From SHZI01 sp964407855 (GTDB taxonomy: Bacteria > Pseudomonadota > Gammaproteobacteria > Steroidobacterales > GCA-2729495): a DNA stretch of 49,581 bases. The notes below the pieces were generated by a model. The model was not told the origin of the DNA. It was given only the letters and a program-made list of their open reading frames with translations, and made no database searches. Below are positions 7,916 through 15,378 of this stretch, piece by piece (the stretch's first letter is position 1; each line of letters opens with the position of its first letter). Both the position numbers and the translations under genes were made by a program. The DNA lies in contig CAYOXI010000012.1 in the NCBI GenBank assembly GCA_964407855.1, positions 1 through 49,581 of the forward strand. The letters are read 5' to 3'.

Positions 7916-9358
7916 TCAGCTCCTGCCGGCAGGCGCCGGTGTGGCGCGTTCTTCGGCGGTGATCGCCGGCGGAGCGCCCGGCTGGCCCGGTTCGGGATAG
8001 TCCTCAGGGCCATCGGTGAGCCACATCAGGATGTCGTAGTAGTTGCGGATGTTGCGCACGAAGACCCGGGTTTCCCAGCCCCGCGCATAGCCGTGGCGCA
8101 CTTTCGCGTACCACTGACGCTCCATCAGCAGCGGCAGTGACTCCTTCACGTCGGCCCAGCGGTCCCGGTTGCCGCCCCGGAGTTCGGTGACCTGCCGGGC
8201 GTCAAGCAGATGCCCGAGACCCATGTTGTAGGCGGCCAGGGACATCCAGAGTACGTCCTGGGGGGTGGCTTCGGGTGCAAGCTTCGCGATGCGCTTCTGC
8301 AGCCGCCACAGGTAGCGGGAGCCGCCGGAGATGCTCTGGATGGCATCGGCGGGATCCGCGACACCCATCAGGTCGGCCGTGTCCTGCATGAGCATCATCA
8401 GGCCCATCGCGCCTTTGTGGGAAACGGCCGTCGGGTCCCAGTGGCTCTCCTGGTAGCCGAGTGCCGCGAGCAGCCGCCAGTCGATGTCGGCCCGTTTGCC
8501 GGCCGCTTCGAAGTGCGCCTGGTAGCGGGGCAGCAGGCGCTGCACGTCCTGGATGAATTTCCGGGTGCCGGCGTAATCGAAGGTGCCCTTGTGACCGTAG
8601 TAGCGCTCCATGATGCGGTCGAGCTCGCCAGACGCCCGCAGATCGGCGAGGTAGGCCGCGGCCTCGTCGATGAGGCTGCGATCACCCCGGCGCTGGAAGG
8701 CCCAGGCCAGCGCATCGCCTTCCGTGAGGTTGAAGGCCACGCGCAGCTGCGGGTGATAGCGCTGGAAGATCGCAAAGACGTTCGAATCCACCACGGTGAA
8801 GTCGGATTCCCGGCGCTCCACCCGGTTGAGCAGTTCGGCGGCATCGGACCAGGGATCTTCGGTCCAGACGAGGTCCGGCACTTCGCCCCGGGCGAGCTCG
8901 AGGGTGTCCACGTAGCTGGACCGCGCCACCACCTCCAGACGCTTGCCCGCCAGGTCGGCAGGCGTACGCGGGGTCTTCTGGCTCCGGTGATAGATCAGCA
9001 GCTGGTTGACCTCCTGGTAAGGCGGGCCGAAATCCACCCGCCGGGCCCGATCCCCGGTCACGGTGAGGCCGGCGGCCGCCAGGTGGGCCTGGCCGCTTTC
9101 CACCTCGGTCAGCAGGTCGCTGAAGCGGTCCACTTCGGTCAGTCTGAGTTCCACCCCCAGCCAGTTGGCGAAGCCCCGGACCAGGTCGTAGTCCGGACCT
9201 TCCGGGCCAGCCGGACCCAGGTAGTAGGTGATCGGGCTGTTCCGGGTGACCACGCGCAGCTCACCCAGCGCCCGGACTTCCTCCAGCAGGGTGGGGGACG
9301 GGGCGCAGGTGCTGAGGGAGATGCCCAGCAGGATGATCAGGATTGATCTCATGGTCAT
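7916..9358 (-). CDS. mltF: Membrane-bound lytic murein transglycosylase F (MltF)
   Basis: A 480-residue two-domain enzyme. It cuts peptidoglycan between MurNAc and GlcNAc, leaving 1,6-anhydro ends. Residues 1-18 resemble a lipoprotein signal ending at C18 (ISLSTC), with unusual residues before the Cys. Residues about 30-260 are a periplasmic solute-binding domain (SBP type 3), as in E. coli MltF. Residues about 290-445 are the SLT catalytic domain with E304 in GYQESHWDP, then GLMML and AAYNMGLGH. The C-terminal proline-rich tail is not conserved. The ATG at 9358 is used; ATG at 9352 is also possible. It is convergent with the rhodanese gene. Confidence 0.93.
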   Translation of the reverse strand: MTMRSILIILLGISLSTCAPSPTLLEEVRALGELRVVTRNSPITYYLGPAGPEGPDYDLVRGFANWLGVELRLTEVDRFSDLLTEVESGQAHLAAAGLTVTGDRARRVDFGPPYQEVNQLLIYHRSQKTPRTPADLAGKRLEVVARSSYVDTLELARGEVPDLVWTEDPWSDAAELLNRVERRESDFTVVDSNVFAIFQRYHPQLRVAFNLTEGDALAWAFQRRGDRSLIDEAAAYLADLRASGELDRIMERYYGHKGTFDYAGTRKFIQDVQRLLPRYQAHFEAAGKRADIDWRLLAALGYQESHWDPTAVSHKGAMGLMMLMQDTADLMGVADPADAIQSISGGSRYLWRLQKRIAKLAPEATPQDVLWMSLAAYNMGLGHLLDARQVTELRGGNRDRWADVKESLPLLMERQWYAKVRHGYARGWETRVFVRNIRNYYDILMWLTDGPEDYPEPGQPGAPPAITAEERATPAPAGRS

Positions 9359-9475
9359 TTCTCACCGTACCATGCAGGCTTCGGCGGCAACCACACGCCG
9401 GATCCCGGTCCGGTAGTGGGTACTTATGTGATAAGCAAACAAAATCAACAGCTTGAAAATTAACTCTCAGTGAAT

Positions 9476-9850
9476 ATGTCAAATGACTCCGGCGCGCTGC
9501 CAACGCCGGGCGGGCCATCCACCTGGCGCCAGCAGGCCCGGGACCGGGGTATAGATCCCGCCGAGGTGGAAATGGTTTCCGGCCGCTACCGGGCCTACCG
9601 GGATTACATGGCGAGCCGGGGCGGGGGCCTCACGCTCCCGGCCTGGTTCCGCTTCTACCGCCAGGAGAAGCAGTCCGAGAGCCCGGACCAGACCGGCGGC
9701 GTCGTGGGCGGCTGCTCGGCCACCGGCGAGGCGATCACCCAGAACGTGCTGACCGACCCCCGGGGCTTCTACGCAGTCCTCGAGCTGCAGCTGGCGACGC
9801 TGAACGAAAAGGGCGCAGCGCCTGACGCGCGGAAGCCGACCCCCCTATAA
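9476..9850 (+). CDS. Hypothetical protein
   Basis: A reading frame of 124 residues from the ATG at 9476 (a GTG at 9470 is also in frame). I do not recognise it. The middle (RGIDPAEVEMVSGRYRAYRDYMASRGG) looks like a compact helical segment with charged residues, and there is no signal peptide or membrane span. It is divergent from mltF and ends 11 bases before the tRNA-Ser gene. The tRNA promoter overlaps its last codons. Codon usage looks like that of the neighbours, which supports it as real. Confidence 0.55.
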   Translation: MSNDSGALPTPGGPSTWRQQARDRGIDPAEVEMVSGRYRAYRDYMASRGGGLTLPAWFRFYRQEKQSESPDQTGGVVGGCSATGEAITQNVLTDPRGFYAVLELQLATLNEKGAAPDARKPTPL

Positions 9851-9851
9851 T
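9822..9851 (+). promoter_or_regulatory. Sigma-70 promoter of tRNA-Ser
   Basis: A perfect -10 box TATAAT at 9846-9851 is preceded by CTGACG at 9822-9827 with an 18-base spacer. Transcription would start around 9858, just before the tRNA. The promoter lies over the 3' end of the preceding reading frame. Confidence 0.7.
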
Positions 9852-9861
9852 CCGCGCCACC

Positions 9862-9951
9862 GGAGGGATGCCGGAGAGGCTAAACGGCCCTGACTCGAAA
9901 TCAGTGGGGGGCGCAAGTCCCACGGGGGTTCGAATCCCTCTCCCTCCGCCA
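9862..9951 (+). tRNA. tRNA-Ser (anticodon CGA)
   Basis: A complete class II tRNA of 90 bases. The acceptor stem is GGAGGGA at 9862 paired with TCCCTCC at 9941, then discriminator G and an encoded CCA. The seven-base anticodon loop CTCGAAA gives anticodon CGA, which reads UCG. The long variable arm (GGGGGGCGCAAGTCCCAC region) and the T loop TTCGAAT are clear. Confidence 0.97.
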
Positions 9952-9972
9952 CTTACTGTTCCGCCATACCCG

Positions 9973-10002
9973 AAAAAGAAAAGGCCCCGCCGGAGCGGGG
10001 CC
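9973..10002 (-). terminator. Rho-independent terminator of the PEP-CTERM gene
   Basis: A perfect 8-base-pair GC stem (GGCCCCGC at 9983-9990, loop CGGA, GCGGGGCC at 9995-10002). Read on the minus strand it is followed by TTTTCTTTTT. It sits 28 bases after the stop codon at 10031. The hairpin may also slow transcription leaving the tRNA on the plus strand, but there it lacks a U run. Confidence 0.88.
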
Positions 10003-10030
10003 CTGGTCTTGGGTCGGCACGATCGACGGA

Positions 10031-10669
10031 TCAGGCGGGCCTGCGCCGCATCCAGCCCATCAGCGCCAGCGCCGAGCCGAACAGCCAGACGGCAGCCGGC
10101 ACGGGAATCGGATTGTTGACGAAGCTCTCGCTGCCGCCGCTGGCGAAGGCAATCACGTGCATGCCGATCCGCAACTCGCCGGTGGTGAGTTCATCGAGGA
10201 TATCAGCGATCGTGCCGCCACCCTGCAGGGTGAAGAAGACGTCCAGCCACTCACCGGGACGGACACCGTTCAGCGACGGGGACGGATTGGATTCGGCCAG
10301 GAAGCCGGCGGTCGTCTGGAAGGCGGGGCTGATGGAGTTGCCGCCGGGCAGGTTGGGCGGCGAGGCGGACCCGCCGGTCCAGGGTCTGCCCGCGCTATGG
10401 ACCACCGAGGAGAGGCCGAGCAGCGTGCCGTCGTCGAAGTAGACCTCGCTGATTGAGGCGGCTGGGAGCCCCGTGTTCAGAAAGCGAAACGCGACATTGC
10501 TGCCGCCCAGGTCGGTGACTTCCACCGTCAGCTGGGCTTCGCCGATGGCGCAGTCACCCGCGAGGTTGCCGGTGATGCAGTAGAAGCTCAGCGTCGCGGC
10601 CTGCAGCGTGCTGCCGAGAAGCAGCGCTCCTGCAGTGACTATTGCCAAGGACAAACGGCGGATATTCAT
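10031..10669 (-). CDS. PEP-CTERM-type (VPxPA variant) secreted protein
   Basis: A 212-residue exported protein. Residues 1-24 are a signal peptide with an AxA-like end (LQAATLS). The C-terminus has the three-part sorting signal IPVPAAVWLF, a hydrophobic helix (GSALALMGWM) and an Arg-rich tail (RRRP), typical of proteins processed by an exosortase. The body is rich in Gly, Ser and Asn, contains two cysteines near the N-terminus (FYCITGNLAGDC) that may form a disulfide, and shows no enzyme motif. The ATG at 10669 follows GGGGAAATC. Only nine bases upstream the assembly enters an N block, so the promoter is unseen. No exosortase gene is in the window. Confidence 0.8.
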   Translation of the reverse strand: MNIRRLSLAIVTAGALLLGSTLQAATLSFYCITGNLAGDCAIGEAQLTVEVTDLGGSNVAFRFLNTGLPAASISEVYFDDGTLLGLSSVVHSAGRPWTGGSASPPNLPGGNSISPAFQTTAGFLAESNPSPSLNGVRPGEWLDVFFTLQGGGTIADILDELTTGELRIGMHVIAFASGGSESFVNNPIPVPAAVWLFGSALALMGWMRRRPA

Positions 10670-10678
10670 GATTTCCCC

Positions 10679-10778
10679 NNNNNNNNNNNNNNNNNNNNNN
10701 NNNNNNNNNNNNNNNNNNNNNNNNNNNNNNNNNNNNNNNNNNNNNNNNNNNNNNNNNNNNNNNNNNNNNNNNNNNNNN
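10679..10778. other. 100-N scaffold gap
   Basis: Exactly 100 N. Unlike the block at 7397, the flanks do not repeat each other, so sequence of unknown length may be missing here, including the promoter of the PEP-CTERM gene. Confidence 0.95.
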
Positions 10779-10944
10779 GGACCGGTTCCGGCCGGCACCC
10801 AACACTGGAGACGTGAAGAAATCGAGCCGGACTAGCAGCTTGCGGCCCCTTCTTGCGGGCCGACTACCCCCGGATTTGACATATTGATGAAGCCATCCGC
10901 TCCCCGGCCGTACGCCCCGCGCACCGCAGCGCACGAAACCTACT

Positions 10945-11145
10945 CTACTGTCCTGGCTGCTTGTCCGGATCGCGCCGGTAGAACCGCACGGGTGCTTCCT
11001 TCGCCGGTGGTCCGGCTGCGGCACAGTCACCGCAGGCGCCGGCTTTCAGCGCTGCCCCGCGCCGCCGCCACCGGCGCCAGATCACGGCCGCCACTACCAG
11101 CGCCACGACGCCGAGCGCGAGAATCTCCTGCAGGCCGGGGCTCAT
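10945..11145 (-). CDS. FeoB-associated Cys-rich membrane protein (FeoC-like)
   Basis: A 66-residue protein with one N-terminal membrane helix (ILALGVVALVVAAVIW), a basic stretch (RRWRRRG) and a CGDC motif, ending in a basic tail. Small Cys-containing proteins of this kind often follow feoB and are named FeoB-associated; their role, perhaps redox or iron sensing, is not settled. The ATG at 11145 is four bases after the feoB stop, so it is the last gene of the feo operon. A longer frame starting at 11196 would overlap feoB and is less likely. Confidence 0.75.
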   Translation of the reverse strand: MSPGLQEILALGVVALVVAAVIWRRWRRRGAALKAGACGDCAAAGPPAKEAPVRFYRRDPDKQPGQ

Positions 11146-11149
11146 GGCG

Positions 11150-13315
11150 TCACGCGCTCCCGAGCTGAAAGGCGAGCAGGGCGCCCAGGTAGCCACAGCC
11201 CGTCATGTACACCCAGGCGAAGGCGGGCCAGCGCCAGGAATTGGTTTCCCGCCGGATCACCGCGACGGTGGCCGCGCACTGCAGGCAGAAGGCATAGAAA
11301 ATCAGCAGGCCGATCACCATCGGCAGCGTGTAGACCAGTGAGCCGTCGGGCCGGGTGGCCGTCTGGAGCTGCTCCCGCAGGGCACCCTCCGAGCCCTCGC
11401 CCTGGTCGCCGACGGCGTAGATGGTGCCGAGTACCGCGATCACCACTTCCCGGGCCGGAAAGCTCGCGATCACGGCGGCGGAGACTTTCCAGTCCCAGCC
11501 GAGCGGCGCGAAGACGGGGGCAACGCCCTGTCCCATCCGGCCCAGCCAGCTCTGCTCGAGGTAGGCGGCCGATTCGGCGCCCTCCACCAGCGCCAGCTGC
11601 CGGTTGCGGGTCTCGACTCCCAGCGGCGCGTTCTCCACCCGCTCCCGCTCCAGCGCGTAGCTGGCCGCGATTTCCGGTGGACGGGGGAAGTAGGCCAGGG
11701 CCCAGACCACCACCGCCACGGCAAAGATCACGGTGCCGGCGCGCACCAGGAACACCCGGCCGCGTTCAACCAGTTTCAGCAGCAGCGAGCGCCAGCTCGG
11801 GATCCGGTAGGGCGGCAGCTCGATCATGAAGGTGGGCGTCGGGCCGCGCAGCATCGTGCGCTTCAGCAGCAGCGCAGTAAGGACGCCACCGACGATCCCG
11901 AGCAGGTAGAGCCCGAGCAGCACCAGTCCCTGCAGGTTGAGCAAGCCGCCGAGGAAGTACTGCTGGGGCACAAAGGCGCTGATCAGCAGCGCGTAGACGG
12001 GCAGCCGGGCCGAGCAGGTCATGAACGGCGCGGCGAGGATGGTCGCCAGCCGGTCCTTGCGGTCGGGTATCACCCGGGTGGCCATGATGCCGGGCACCGC
12101 ACAGGCAAAGCTCGACAGCATCGGAATGAAGGACTGCCCGGACAATCCGACGGAGCGCATCAGCCGGTCCACCATGAAGGCCACCCGGGGCATGTAGCCG
12201 GAGTCTTCCAGCGCGATGATGAAGGCAAAGAGGATCAGGATCTGGGGGAGGAAGATCACGACGGCGCCGACGCCGGCGATCACCCCGTCCACCAGCAGGC
12301 TGGTCAGCGCGCCGGCGGGCAGGGCGGATTCCACCAGCTGGCCAAGGCTGGCGGACCAGCCATCGATGAGGTCCATCAGCGGCGTCGCCCACGAGAACAC
12401 CGCCTGGAATACCGCCGCCATCACCAGCAGGAAAAGCACGGAGCCGATGACCGGGTGATTGGTGACCTGGTCCAGCCGGTCAGCAAAGGTGGCTTGCCGC
12501 GGCGCCCGATGCTCGGCTGCCGCCACAAGGGCATTGATCAGGCCGTAACGGGCCGTGGCCTCGGCGGTGGCCAGCGGCACGCCCGCGCCCAGTTTCGTCC
12601 GCAGCGCTTCCAGGGCCAGACGGAACTCGCCGCCGGTGGTCAGCTCGAAGCGGCGCTCGGCGGCGCCCTGCGCATCGATCAGGGCACGCTCCACTTCATA
12701 CTCGCTGAGTTGCAGTCCGCGCGCCTGCAGCTGTTCCCACAGTGCCCGGGCCGCTGTGCCCACTGCGGGCAGCACCCGCAGGGGCGGCGGTGCCGTTGCC
12801 CTGATGGCGGACGCCAGGGCCGCGCGCAGCTCGGCCAGTCCCTCGCCCCGGGCGGCAGACACCGGTACGACCGTTGCGCCCAGCCGCTCGCCGAGCAGGG
12901 TGGCATCGATGCTGATACCCCGTTGCCGGGCAGCATCGGACAGGTTCAGGGCAATCACCAGGGGCAGCCCGAGTTCCGCCAGCTGCGTGACCAGGAATAG
13001 ATTGCGTCGCAGGTTGGTCGCATCCACGACCGCGAGGACGGCCCGGGGGCGCGCCAGGTCGGGGACATGGCCGAGCAGCACGTCGATGGCCACCATCTCG
13101 TCCGGAGAATGGGCGGCCAGCGAGTAGGAGCCGGGCAGGTCGACCAGCTGGACGGCCTCACCGGCAAGCTCCAGCTGGCCGGTGTGGCGCTCCACAGTCA
13201 CGCCGGGATAGTTGGCGGTCTTCTGCTTCAGTCCGGTCAGCGCATTAAAGAGGGTGCTCTTGCCGGTGTTGGGATTACCGATCAGGGCAACGACGGGGAG
13301 GGCCCCCGCACTCAT
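11150..13315 (-). CDS. feoB: Ferrous iron transporter FeoB
   Basis: A 721-residue inner-membrane Fe(II) importer. The N-terminal G-protein domain has G1 GNPNTGKST at 13-21, G3 DLPGSYSL, and NLSD in the G4 position (family NxxD). A helical spacer domain follows, then the polytopic Gate domains with SFACAVPGIMATRVIPDRKDR and the second Gate motif (FPAREVVIAVLGTIY). Length is close to E. coli FeoB (773). Its ATG overlaps the feoA stop by 4 bases (13312-13315), so it is translationally coupled. The Fur box upstream of feoA should control it. Confidence 0.96.
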   Translation of the reverse strand: MSAGALPVVALIGNPNTGKSTLFNALTGLKQKTANYPGVTVERHTGQLELAGEAVQLVDLPGSYSLAAHSPDEMVAIDVLLGHVPDLARPRAVLAVVDATNLRRNLFLVTQLAELGLPLVIALNLSDAARQRGISIDATLLGERLGATVVPVSAARGEGLAELRAALASAIRATAPPPLRVLPAVGTAARALWEQLQARGLQLSEYEVERALIDAQGAAERRFELTTGGEFRLALEALRTKLGAGVPLATAEATARYGLINALVAAAEHRAPRQATFADRLDQVTNHPVIGSVLFLLVMAAVFQAVFSWATPLMDLIDGWSASLGQLVESALPAGALTSLLVDGVIAGVGAVVIFLPQILILFAFIIALEDSGYMPRVAFMVDRLMRSVGLSGQSFIPMLSSFACAVPGIMATRVIPDRKDRLATILAAPFMTCSARLPVYALLISAFVPQQYFLGGLLNLQGLVLLGLYLLGIVGGVLTALLLKRTMLRGPTPTFMIELPPYRIPSWRSLLLKLVERGRVFLVRAGTVIFAVAVVVWALAYFPRPPEIAASYALERERVENAPLGVETRNRQLALVEGAESAAYLEQSWLGRMGQGVAPVFAPLGWDWKVSAAVIASFPAREVVIAVLGTIYAVGDQGEGSEGALREQLQTATRPDGSLVYTLPMVIGLLIFYAFCLQCAATVAVIRRETNSWRWPAFAWVYMTGCGYLGALLAFQLGSA

Positions 13316-13539
13316 GCCTGGCAGACGACTTCGACGAGCCGGGCTTCCTCGCGCCGCAGCGACAGGGCGTAGTCCATGACCAGGACCTCGATCGGATCCC
13401 CGCCAATGGCCCGGCGGGTCACGCGGATCGCCGAGCCGGCAAGCAGCCCGAGCGCCATCAGGCGCTGCACCAGGGGCCCGTGACCTTGCACAGCAACGAT
13501 GGTGCCGGACTGGCCGGTCTTGAGTTCATCCAGGGTCAT
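13312..13539 (-). CDS. feoA: Ferrous iron transport protein FeoA
   Basis: A 75-residue cytoplasmic SH3-like protein that supports FeoB. Landmarks: LMALGLLAGSAIRVTRRAIGGDPIEVLV and YALSLRREEA, both typical of FeoA. First gene of the feoA-feoB-feoC-like operon. The ATG at 13539 follows the Fur-regulated promoter by only about 10 bases, so the leader is very short. Confidence 0.94.
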   Translation of the reverse strand: MTLDELKTGQSGTIVAVQGHGPLVQRLMALGLLAGSAIRVTRRAIGGDPIEVLVMDYALSLRREEARLVEVVCQA

Positions 13540-13546
13540 GGCGGCA

Positions 13547-13575
13547 ATTCTAAATGAGAATCATTGTCATTTAAA
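13547..13575 (-). promoter_or_regulatory. Fur-controlled promoter of the feo operon
   Basis: A 21-base dyad at 13552-13572 (AAATGAGAATCATTGTCATTT) pairs at 9 of 10 positions around its centre. It matches 12 of 14 fixed bases of the 7-1-7 Fur consensus TGATAATnATTATCA. On the minus strand it lies between a -35-like TTTAAA and a -10 TAGAAT (13547-13552) with a 17-base spacer. Iron-loaded Fur bound here would block feo transcription. Confidence 0.88.
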
Positions 13576-13638
13576 CGGGACAGCACCGGAGCAGGATGCC
13601 GCGGTCGCGGCCACCCGGGCATCAGGGAATATCCGCAG

Positions 13639-14865
13639 TCAGCCGCGATTGCGGGCGGCGCGGGCGCCGTCGATTTCCTGGATGTAGGCGCGGGCAAACT
13701 CTTCGATGAAGAGCTGCGGGGGGCCATTGTCCTCCCGCTGGGTCAGCGCGAGGTAGCTCTCCTCGTACAGGTCCCAGTACTTGAGCTTGTTGGCGCTCGA
13801 CAGCAGGCCACCGCGCTTCATGCCCTTGTCAAAGCGCGCCTTCAGCTCGTCGGGATCGAAGCGTTCCACATAGTCCTGCACGGCCTGCAGCATGGCCGCC
13901 ATCATCGCCTGCTCGTGCTGCCTTACATCGCGGAACGCCGCGCCGACGGCATCCTCGGCACTCAGGTAGGCGCCCTCGGTGCGGTCGTTCAGCAGGTAGC
14001 GCAGGGCTTCCTCGACGCTGGGGGAGAACTTGAGCGGGTTGTTCTGGGCCGCCTGCATCACGGTCTGCGGCAGGCGAAAGGTGTCCTTCACGTGGCTGCG
14101 GTCGCGAAGCAGTTCCATTACGCCACTCACCATGACCCGCAGGAGTTTGCCGGAGAGCTGGAGTACCTCGGTGGTAGTTGCGCCGCTGATGCCATCGGCC
14201 TTGAGGCCGGCGCCGGCGAGGAATGCAGCCAGGGCCGCTTCCGGTGACGCGCTGTCGGCGGCTGGCGGTGAAGGCGCCGGGGCCTTGTCCCGGGCTGGCG
14301 CGGCCCCGGTCCTGCCCCGGGCATCGGCGGAAGCCACGGCCCTGACGGTCGTGCCGGGGCGCGGCGGAAAATTCCGCACCTTCGCCATTGTCTCCCGCGA
14401 CGGCTGGAGGTGGCGCTGGAGTACGGAATCCCGGGTGAGCTTGTCTTCGGCCACCAGCATGAGTTCCACCGACTCGTCCTCGGGAACGAGCTGGGCCCGG
14501 ACGATGGAATCCCGCATGCCGTCTTCGGCCACTTCGTCGTCGCCGCCCGTGACCTCCACGGCAATCTCGAACTCGCCGATGCGCATCCGGTCGCCGTCGA
14601 ACAGCCGCTGGGGATGACCGCGGCCGACTGGCGTATCCGAACCGTTGACGAAGACGCCGTTGCGGCTGGTGTCCACGAGATAGTAGGCGCCGCCCTGGAA
14701 GTCGATGATCGCGTGGCGGCTGGATACGTAGCGCCGGGCATCCGGCAGGATCCAGTCGTTGTCGGCGCTGCGGCCGATCGTGCCGCCCACGGCGGGAAAT
14801 TCCCGCAGGCGCTGACCCTGCGGCAGCTCCTGGCTGTCACTGATGACGCGGAGGCGAAGTGGCAT
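13639..14865 (-). CDS. tagH: FHA-domain protein of the type VI secretion TagH/ImpI family
   Basis: A 408-residue protein. Residues about 23-100 are an FHA phosphothreonine-binding domain (GRS at 31-33, SSRH at 48-51, NG at 69-70). A low-complexity linker rich in Ala and Pro follows. The C-terminal third has the signature of type VI secretion FHA proteins: NNPLKFSPSVEEALRYLL, a DVRQHEQAMMAAML segment, FDPDELKARFD, and KYWDLYEESYLAL. In known systems such proteins are read-outs of Thr kinases that switch secretion on. No other secretion gene is in the window, so it is an orphan or its partners lie elsewhere. The frame is open far upstream, but the protein must start at ATG 14865, where the FHA domain begins. 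Confidence 0.85.
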   Translation of the reverse strand: MPLRLRVISDSQELPQGQRLREFPAVGGTIGRSADNDWILPDARRYVSSRHAIIDFQGGAYYLVDTSRNGVFVNGSDTPVGRGHPQRLFDGDRMRIGEFEIAVEVTGGDDEVAEDGMRDSIVRAQLVPEDESVELMLVAEDKLTRDSVLQRHLQPSRETMAKVRNFPPRPGTTVRAVASADARGRTGAAPARDKAPAPSPPAADSASPEAALAAFLAGAGLKADGISGATTTEVLQLSGKLLRVMVSGVMELLRDRSHVKDTFRLPQTVMQAAQNNPLKFSPSVEEALRYLLNDRTEGAYLSAEDAVGAAFRDVRQHEQAMMAAMLQAVQDYVERFDPDELKARFDKGMKRGGLLSSANKLKYWDLYEESYLALTQREDNGPPQLFIEEFARAYIQEIDGARAARNRG

Positions 14866-15000
14866 TCCTGGTTCCTGCCCGGCACGGCGGGGTCGCGGCG
14901 CCGGGCAGCCGCCGTCACCCGCCTGGATGATTCCGTAAAGAATGATCGCTGATCGGCCACGGGCCGGACCGCGTGTCGGGTCACACTTCGCGGGGTGGGT

Positions 15001-15006
15001 TATACT
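15001..15006 (+). promoter_or_regulatory. -10 box upstream of the DUF1820 gene
   Basis: TATACT at 15001-15006, 30 bases before the ATG at 15037. No good -35 is visible 16-18 bases upstream, so confidence is moderate. Confidence 0.45.
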
Positions 15007-15036
15007 GCGCGCCCGCCGCGGGTGGCCGTCCACCGA

Positions 15037-15378
15037 ATGTCCGCCAGACATCTCTACAAAATCGTTTTCGTCAGCCAGGGCAAGGTCTATGAGATCTATG
15101 CCCGGAATGTGACGCAGGGCACACTGTTCGGCTTCATCGAAGTCGAGCGCCTGGTGTTTGGCGAGCGCAGCTCCGTGGTTGTCGACCCGGCCGAGGAGCG
15201 CATCAAGTCCGAGTTTGCCGGCGTGCGCCGCACCTATCTCCCCCTGCACTCGATCCTGCGCATTGACGAAGTCGAGAAACAGGGCGTCAGCAAGATCACT
15301 GCCGCCGAGGCCGGCAACGTCACACCGTTTCCGGTTCCGCTGTATACGCCGGGCGGATCCGGCGATGCCGGCAAGTGA
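15037..15378 (+). CDS. DUF1820 family protein
   Basis: A 113-residue cytoplasmic protein found widely in gammaproteobacteria, with no assigned function. The diagnostic core is present: IVFVSQGKVYEIYARNV, FGFIEVERLVFGERSSVVVDP, and LHSILRIDEVEKQG. The ATG at 15037 matches the family start; the frame is open to 14995. Its TGA overlaps the GTG start of purL, so the two are translationally coupled. Confidence 0.9.
   Translation: MSARHLYKIVFVSQGKVYEIYARNVTQGTLFGFIEVERLVFGERSSVVVDPAEERIKSEFAGVRRTYLPLHSILRIDEVEKQGVSKITAAEAGNVTPFPVPLYTPGGSGDAGK

Noticed and set aside
10679..10778. The second N block as another false gap.
   Set aside because: The flanking sequences show no shared end, so it is treated as a real gap of unknown length.
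10843..10862. CGGCCC / GGGCCG inverted repeat after the feo operon as a terminator.
   Set aside because: A 6-base stem with no U run on either strand; too weak to call.
13639..14865. A type VI secretion gene cluster.
   Set aside because: Only the FHA protein is present; the neighbours are feo, DUF1820 and purL.
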